Positions 5,830 through 10,420 of a stretch of DNA of 10,420 nt are shown here, piece after piece (positions within the stretch are counted from its first letter, which is position 1; every line of letters starts with the position of its first letter). The position numbers were made by a program, and so were the translations under genes. The DNA comes from an uncultured Spirochaetaceae bacterium (GTDB lineage: Bacteria > Spirochaetota > Spirochaetia > Treponematales > Treponemataceae), in the NCBI GenBank assembly GCA_902772605.1, contig CACYBG010000374.1:1-10420 (forward strand), written 5' to 3'. The notes below the pieces were generated by a model, which saw only the letters and a list, made by a program, of their open reading frames with translations, had not been told where the DNA came from and did no database searches.

Positions 5830-7694
5830 AAGAAAAACGTACGTTAGCAATCCTTGGCATCAGCATCTTCCTGATGGCAATCATATTCATAAGGTTCGCA
5901 GTGCTGGCATTCACTCCCCTTCCGCCCGCACGAAAGGCCAGTCCGCGCATAGAAAGGGGTTCCATAGTAGACAGAAGCGGAAAACCCCTTGCAGTATCCA
6001 CGAATTTCTACGATTTCGGAGTAACGCCTTCAATGATTGAGGACGTAGAGGGATTTGCAGAGACGGTCGCCCAGGAACTCAGGATGAACCCAATCGTGCT
6101 GCAGAACATGATAAACTCAAGCCAGAACCCTAATTACGTTTCAATCAAGAAAAAGCTGTCCGAACAGGAACACGACAGGCTTTCCGCATTGATAGACGAG
6201 AACGGATTCAACAAGTTCTGCCGCTTCGACAGGATTCCGGGAAGGGTCTATCCGCTCAACGACCTTGCAAGCCAGCTCATCGGATACATGGGCATAGACG
6301 GAAAGGGATTGAGCGGCATGGAATATCAGCTGCAGGACATACTCGTTCCGGAAATCCACGCTGAAGACGAAAGTCCTTCGATTTACGGAAAGAACGTCTA
6401 TCTGACCATAGACTCAGACCTTCAGCTTAAAATGGAAGAAATTGCAAAGGCCTCGATGGAACAGACACAGGCGGAAAATTTCATGCTGATTGCAATGGAC
6501 GTAAAATCCGGCGAAATACTCAGCTACCTGAGCCTTCCCGAAGCCAACCTTAACAGCTATTCCCAGGCAAAACCCGAGCAGATGATAGACCGACCTGCAA
6601 ACTCCGCATACGAACCGGGCAGCGTATTCAAAATCTTCACGGCCGCGGCATACCTTGATTCGGGCGCAATCAACGAAAACACGCTTTTCCTTTGCGACGG
6701 ACTTTACACCAGGACGACGAACCTCAACGAAACGATAAGAATCAACTGTCTGGACAGGCACGGATACATTTCAGTCCGGGGAGCGCTGGAACTTTCATGC
6801 AACGATGCATTCGCACAGATGAGCGACCTTCTGCCCACCGACCTTTTCCTGACCTACATCGATAAATTCGGATTCGGAAAAAAGACCAAGGTTGAACTTC
6901 CCGCCGAACGCATTGGATACGTCAAGACGACGAAAGACAAAAGCTGGTCTGCACGAACCAAGGCCACCATGTCAATCGGACAGGAACTTACGGTAACGGC
7001 ACTTCAGATGGTACAGGCCGCGGGAATCATTGCAAACGACGGAATCCCGGTCAAGATGACCTTCATCAAGCGCATAAAGGACAAGGACGGAAAAATCGAA
7101 TACGAGCACACGCCGGAATACGGTTCAAGGGTCCTCAAGCAGACGACCGCACAGTACATACTGAGCTGCATGGAAACCACGGCAGAAAAGGGTACGGGTG
7201 TCAGGGCGGCACTTGGAGACATCTCGATAGGCGTAAAGACCGGTACGGCACAGATGGCAGACCCAATCCACGGTGGATACAGCGAAACGGACTTCCTTTC
7301 CAACTGTCTGGCGGTATTCCCGGTTGAAAAGCCGCAGATTGTCCTCTATATAGTAATTCAGAAGGCAAAGGGCGAAACATACGCAGGACGCATAGTCGCT
7401 CCGGTAATCCGTGAAGCGGCGGATGAAATCATAGACCACCTTGGAATGAGCCGTGAGGGAGCACCTGTCGTCGGTCATTCAGGAAGGATTTCAATACAGT
7501 CCAACGTACCGATAACGCTAAACGGAGCAGTCCCTGATTTCATCGGAAGGCCGAAGAGGGATCTGATTCCGGTCATATCTTCACATCCAGAGCTGAATTT
7601 CGTAATAAACGGAGAAGGATGGGTCAAGTCACAGAAACCCGCACCCGGCTCGCCAATCATGGAGAACATGACAATTGAACTCAATCTGGAATAA
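5808..7694 (+). CDS. Class B penicillin-binding protein (FtsI/PBP2-like transpeptidase) with C-terminal PASTA domain
   Basis: A D,D-transpeptidase that cross-links peptidoglycan strands outside the cytoplasmic membrane and a likely beta-lactam target. The 628-residue protein has a short cytoplasmic tail and one membrane anchor (about 12-36). The class B dimerisation motif RGSIVDRSGKPLA follows (50-62), with an N-terminal pedestal domain to about 190. The transpeptidase domain (about 195-545) has all three active-site motifs: SVFK (S272, K275), SCN (330-332) and KTG (477-479). A single PASTA-like module closes the protein (about 575-628, from VPDFIGRPKRDLIP). There is no glycosyltransferase domain, so a separate polymerase is needed. 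The division (FtsI) and elongation (PBP2) roles cannot be told apart here, so no symbol is given. The ATG overlaps lepB by 22 bases and has GGGAAAGG (5796-5803) before it. Its own 3' end overlaps the Maf gene, suggesting translational coupling along the operon. Confidence 0.93.
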   Translation: MQTNRFLKEKRTLAILGISIFLMAIIFIRFAVLAFTPLPPARKASPRIERGSIVDRSGKPLAVSTNFYDFGVTPSMIEDVEGFAETVAQELRMNPIVLQNMINSSQNPNYVSIKKKLSEQEHDRLSALIDENGFNKFCRFDRIPGRVYPLNDLASQLIGYMGIDGKGLSGMEYQLQDILVPEIHAEDESPSIYGKNVYLTIDSDLQLKMEEIAKASMEQTQAENFMLIAMDVKSGEILSYLSLPEANLNSYSQAKPEQMIDRPANSAYEPGSVFKIFTAAAYLDSGAINENTLFLCDGLYTRTTNLNETIRINCLDRHGYISVRGALELSCNDAFAQMSDLLPTDLFLTYIDKFGFGKKTKVELPAERIGYVKTTKDKSWSARTKATMSIGQELTVTALQMVQAAGIIANDGIPVKMTFIKRIKDKDGKIEYEHTPEYGSRVLKQTTAQYILSCMETTAEKGTGVRAALGDISIGVKTGTAQMADPIHGGYSETDFLSNCLAVFPVEKPQIVLYIVIQKAKGETYAGRIVAPVIREAADEIIDHLGMSREGAPVVGHSGRISIQSNVPITLNGAVPDFIGRPKRDLIPVISSHPELNFVINGEGWVKSQKPAPGSPIMENMTIELNLE

Positions 7695-9513
7695 AAACAT
7701 CGAAGCCTTCAGAATCAGGTTTCCTCAGCTTGCAGACCTGCTCAAGGATGATATCGACGGATTTGAGTCGGGAGCATGCAAAAATCCGCTTTTGATTTCC
7801 GAAGCGAAAAACGGTGAACCAACAGCCATGGAAAATTCCGTTCCGCTGCACTCGAAATACAATCCAAGTCGGGAAGCCTCACAGCTTTTTCAAAAGGAAA
7901 ATCCGAACGACATGGAAGCGGCAGTTTTCCTCGGTTTCGGACTCGGATACGCACCCATTGAATTTGCAGGCAGATTTCCATCGGTTCCGCTGGTCGTGGT
8001 TGAAATCAATCCGTCATATCTTTTTGCGGCATTTTCCACACTGGACTGGGAATGCGTTTTCAGGCACCGTGACGTGATTTTTGCAATCGGAGCGGACCCA
8101 TCGACGGCGGCAAGCCTTGCAACGGGATTCGGAACATCCAGACTCAGATTTTTTTCCACTCCATCGCAGACGGCCCACGACAGGACTTATTTCGACCAGG
8201 TGAAATCATTGTGCGCCAGAAGCCGACAGAAAGACGAAATCAACACTAACACCCTGGAAAAATTTTCGCACCTATGGCTCAGAAACTCATGCAGAAACCT
8301 CCACTTCCTTGACGAAAAGGACGGCGTACTGAAATATTTCGGACTGGCAACGGAGGGAAAACTGAAAAAAGAGCTTCCGTTCATAATACTGGCGGCAGGT
8401 CCAAGCCTTGCAAAAATCCTCCCCCACCTTTCCGAACTGAAAAAACGTGCAATGATTGTCTGCGTGGATACTGCACTTAAGGCATGCCTTGAAGCCGGAG
8501 TCGAACCTGATTTCATAGTCCTTGTCGATCCCCAGTATGCGTGCGCCCTTCACCTTGAATTCCTTGAATCCCCTTCATCCGTACTGATTACCGAAAGTGC
8601 CGCATGGCCATCTGTGTTCAGGTTCAAGTGCAGGGAAATAGCGGTCTGTTCGTCCCTTTTTCCAATCGGACAGTATTTCGAAAGGCAATTGGGAAACAAG
8701 GGTGAACTTGGAGCGGGTGGAAGCGTAACCACGACGGCATGGGACTTTGCAAGGAAATGCGGCACAAAAAGGATGTACCTTGCAGGAATGGACCTTGGTT
8801 TTCCCGGCAGACAGACTCACATACGCGGTTCACAGTTTGAGGAAAGGAGCCACAGGACCTCATCAAGGGTCAGGACGGGAGAAACGGACGGAATCAATGC
8901 GCTTCTGGGTGCAAATCCGACGGTCGCGGAAGATTACGACGGAAAGCCGATTCTTACGGATTCCAGGATGTCGATGTTTTCATGGTGGTTCGAAAAATCC
9001 GCCGCAACTGCACTGATGGACGGACAGCACACGTACACGCTCACATCGGAAAGTCTTGCAATAAAAGGCATCGAAAAAGCCGAACTTGAATCGATTCTGG
9101 ACGGAGAAGACCTTTCCGACATTAAGGAAGATTTTTTCAGGATGGCCGAAGAAAATGCTTCCGGACTCAAAAGTTCCGGTCTGTCGTATGCACAGGTCCT
9201 GGATTCGTTCAGGCATAACCTTGAAGAACTTGAGGAAACCGCAAAAAAGGGGCTCAGTCTCTGCAAAACCGGTCTTGAAAATCCGATGTGGGCGACTGAA
9301 ATCTACGCAAAGCTTCAGGACATAGATTCACAGATACTGAACTCCAAGGCAAAGGATGCGGCAGCCCTGGTGTTTCCGACAAAACGTCAGTTGGACAGGC
9401 TTTCATCCGACCTTCCGAAAGATGGCCCCCTTGCACCGCTTTACATGTCCCGCCTGATTTACACCAGCCTACTGAATGCAACAAGGGAATACCTGAACGA
9501 AATCGACCGATGA
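7675..9513 (+). CDS. Maf-type DUF115 protein (motility-associated factor, probable flagellin glycosyltransferase)
   Basis: Related to Maf proteins, which in Campylobacter and relatives attach nonulosonic acids to flagellin. The substrate here is unknown. Of 612 residues, an N-terminal Rossmann-like part (about 80-160) contains AVFLGFGLGYAP and VVVEINPSY. The DUF115 core (about 232-390) contains FIILAAGPSL (236-245), VDTALKACLEAGVEPDF (264-280), DPQ (285-287), GAGGSVTTTAWDFA (346-359) and LAGMDLGFPG (369-378). A helical C-terminal tail of about 140 residues follows (about 470-612). There is no signal peptide, so it is probably cytoplasmic. The start appears to be TTG at 7675-7677, overlapping the penicillin-binding protein gene by 20 bases, with GGAG (7661-7664) ten bases before it. 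The next in-frame Met (residue 52) would cut into conserved-looking sequence. It is the last gene of the operon, ending just before a terminator. DUF115 proteins are sometimes labelled pterin pyrophosphokinase-like (MptE-like); the Maf context fits a spirochaete better. Confidence 0.85.
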   Translation: MNSIWNKNIEAFRIRFPQLADLLKDDIDGFESGACKNPLLISEAKNGEPTAMENSVPLHSKYNPSREASQLFQKENPNDMEAAVFLGFGLGYAPIEFAGRFPSVPLVVVEINPSYLFAAFSTLDWECVFRHRDVIFAIGADPSTAASLATGFGTSRLRFFSTPSQTAHDRTYFDQVKSLCARSRQKDEINTNTLEKFSHLWLRNSCRNLHFLDEKDGVLKYFGLATEGKLKKELPFIILAAGPSLAKILPHLSELKKRAMIVCVDTALKACLEAGVEPDFIVLVDPQYACALHLEFLESPSSVLITESAAWPSVFRFKCREIAVCSSLFPIGQYFERQLGNKGELGAGGSVTTTAWDFARKCGTKRMYLAGMDLGFPGRQTHIRGSQFEERSHRTSSRVRTGETDGINALLGANPTVAEDYDGKPILTDSRMSMFSWWFEKSAATALMDGQHTYTLTSESLAIKGIEKAELESILDGEDLSDIKEDFFRMAEENASGLKSSGLSYAQVLDSFRHNLEELEETAKKGLSLCKTGLENPMWATEIYAKLQDIDSQILNSKAKDAAALVFPTKRQLDRLSSDLPKDGPLAPLYMSRLIYTSLLNATREYLNEIDR

Positions 9514-9528
9514 AAAATCCCCGGGAAC

Positions 9529-9572
9529 AAAAAAAAAGACCGACCGGACATAAGCCCGGACGGCCCGTTTTT
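9529..9572. terminator. Bidirectional intrinsic terminator between the convergent Maf and ftsH genes
   Basis: CCGACCGG (9540-9547) pairs with CCGGACGG (9556-9563) as 4 bp plus 3 bp around one A-A mismatch, with an eight-base loop. Five T residues (9568-9572) follow on the plus strand. Nine A residues (9529-9537) precede it and become a T run on the minus strand. It can therefore stop transcription from both sides and looks stronger in the ftsH direction. Confidence 0.75.
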
Positions 9573-9589
9573 ACAAGTCAAAACAGTTT

Positions 9590-10420
9590 TCAGACCTGCT
9601 GATTTTCATCCTTTGATGAAACTGCGCTGGCATTTATGTAATGCTCTTCATCAGCCTTTTTACCTGCTTCGGCGGCAAGTTCATTGCAGTGGCTTTCAGC
9701 CTTGATGATTTCCTCGAACTCCTTGCCTTCAACGGTTTCCTTTTCCAAAAGCCGCTTGGCGATGTAGTCCAAAAGATCCCTGTGCTTTCCAAGAAGTTCC
9801 AATACGTGACTGTACCTTTCCTCCATGAGCCTTGCAATTTCATCGTCGATGTATTTCTGCGTATCTTCGGAGAACTCGCGAACAAGCTCCGGTTCCTGAG
9901 CACCGAATCCATATCCTCGGCCGGATTTTCCAAGGGTCACGTTACGGAATTTGTCGCTCATACCGTAATCGGTAATCATGCTCTTGAAAATTGCCGTCGC
10001 ACGGGAGATGTCGTTTGAAGCACCCGTACTGATTTCACCGAATACGACCTGTTCAGCTGCACGACCTCCAAGAAGCACGTCCACTTCACCGATCAGTTCG
10101 TTCCGACTCTTGAGGAACGATTCATCCTCGCTCCTGTGCATGGTATAACCGAGCGCACCGATTCCCCTCGGAATGATCGTAATCTTGTGGACTGGATCGC
10201 TTCCGGGCGTAAAGGCTGCGACAAGAGCATGTCCTGTCTCGTGATAGGCCACGATATGCCTTTCCTTTTCCTTGACGACACGGCTCTTTTTCTGAAGTCC
10301 GATCTGGGTCTTTTCAATGGCCTCGTCGAAATCTTCCGACAGAACCTGCTTGCGTCCATTCCTGACTGCAAGAAGTGCAGCTTCATTGACGATGTTTGCA
10401 AGGTCTGCACCCGCAAGTCC
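9590..10420 (-). CDS. ftsH: ATP-dependent zinc metalloprotease FtsH, C-terminal 276 codons, runs off the right edge
   Basis: FtsH is a membrane-bound hexameric AAA+ protease that extracts and degrades misfolded membrane proteins and selected regulators. The visible part begins at the end of the AAA module, with GLAGADLANIVNEAALLAVR, the usual second-region helix. The M41 peptidase domain follows, with the zinc motif HETGH encoded at 10229-10243. The typical GALGYTMHRSEDES segment and GGRAAEQVVFGEISTGASND come next; the last Asp matches the third zinc ligand of the family. The protein ends with a charged helical region and a short tail ending KDENQQV. The reading frame is open to the window edge, and GTG or ATG codons inside it are not starts. 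The membrane segments and Walker motifs lie outside. It converges on the Maf gene and ends at a shared bidirectional terminator, so it belongs to a different transcription unit. Confidence 0.97.
   Translation of the reverse strand, partial: GLAGADLANIVNEAALLAVRNGRKQVLSEDFDEAIEKTQIGLQKKSRVVKEKERHIVAYHETGHALVAAFTPGSDPVHKITIIPRGIGALGYTMHRSEDESFLKSRNELIGEVDVLLGGRAAEQVVFGEISTGASNDISRATAIFKSMITDYGMSDKFRNVTLGKSGRGYGFGAQEPELVREFSEDTQKYIDDEIARLMEERYSHVLELLGKHRDLLDYIAKRLLEKETVEGKEFEEIIKAESHCNELAAEAGKKADEEHYINASAVSSKDENQQV

Noticed and set aside
6414..6761. Open frame of 115 codons on the minus strand opposite the penicillin-binding protein gene
   Set aside because: It lies opposite the transpeptidase domain, and its composition shows no domain or signal; it is a shadow frame.
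8550..8866. Several overlapping open frames of 71-81 codons on the minus strand opposite the Maf-type gene
   Set aside because: They overlap each other in different frames and lie wholly within a conserved coding sequence, as expected of chance antisense frames.
1..10420. Defence, mobile or CRISPR-type systems
   Set aside because: I saw no tandem repeat-spacer pattern, transposase, integrase, toxin-antitoxin pair or terminal inverted repeats; the genes are ordinary envelope, protease and nitrogen-metabolism genes.

Overview
The window looks like chromosomal housekeeping DNA of a spirochaete, most likely a Treponema-like species. That call is an inference from gene content: a Maf-type (DUF115) flagellin-modification protein, a class B penicillin-binding protein, a small signal peptidase I, a LysM/M23 peptidase and a type III glutamine synthetase, all at moderate GC. 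No rRNA, other taxonomic marker or database search backs it. I see no prophage, insertion sequence, CRISPR array or tRNA.

Layout. (1) 1-1559, minus: the N-terminal 519 codons of a type III glutamine synthetase, running off the left edge. (2) 1560-1784: a compact regulatory interval holding two tandem terminators for the upstream operon, a near-consensus sigma-70 promoter for the synthetase, and a 14-bp perfect hairpin with a U-rich tail in its short leader, which resembles an attenuator. (3) 1785-5263, minus: a two-gene unit. A membrane-anchored LysM/M23 endopeptidase comes first, followed by a secreted beta-propeller protein whose C-terminal NodB-like polysaccharide deacetylase fold has lost its recognisable catalytic residues. 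(4) 5264-5310: a 47-bp divergent intergenic region with overlapping AT-rich -10-like boxes. (5) 5311-9513, plus: a tightly overlapping three-gene operon of signal peptidase I, class B transpeptidase with a C-terminal PASTA domain, and a Maf/DUF115 protein. (6) 9514-9589: a bidirectional terminator. (7) 9590-10420, minus: the C-terminal 276 codons of the FtsH protease, running off the right edge.

Together, regions 3 to 5 form a divergent cell-envelope locus: peptidoglycan hydrolysis and a possible glycan-binding protein on one side, peptidoglycan cross-linking, protein export processing and probable flagellin glycosylation on the other. FtsH at the right edge converges on it. The most unusual items are the degenerate deacetylase fused to a propeller and the hairpin leader of the glutamine synthetase gene. 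I found no clear sign of a wholly new defence or mobile system.
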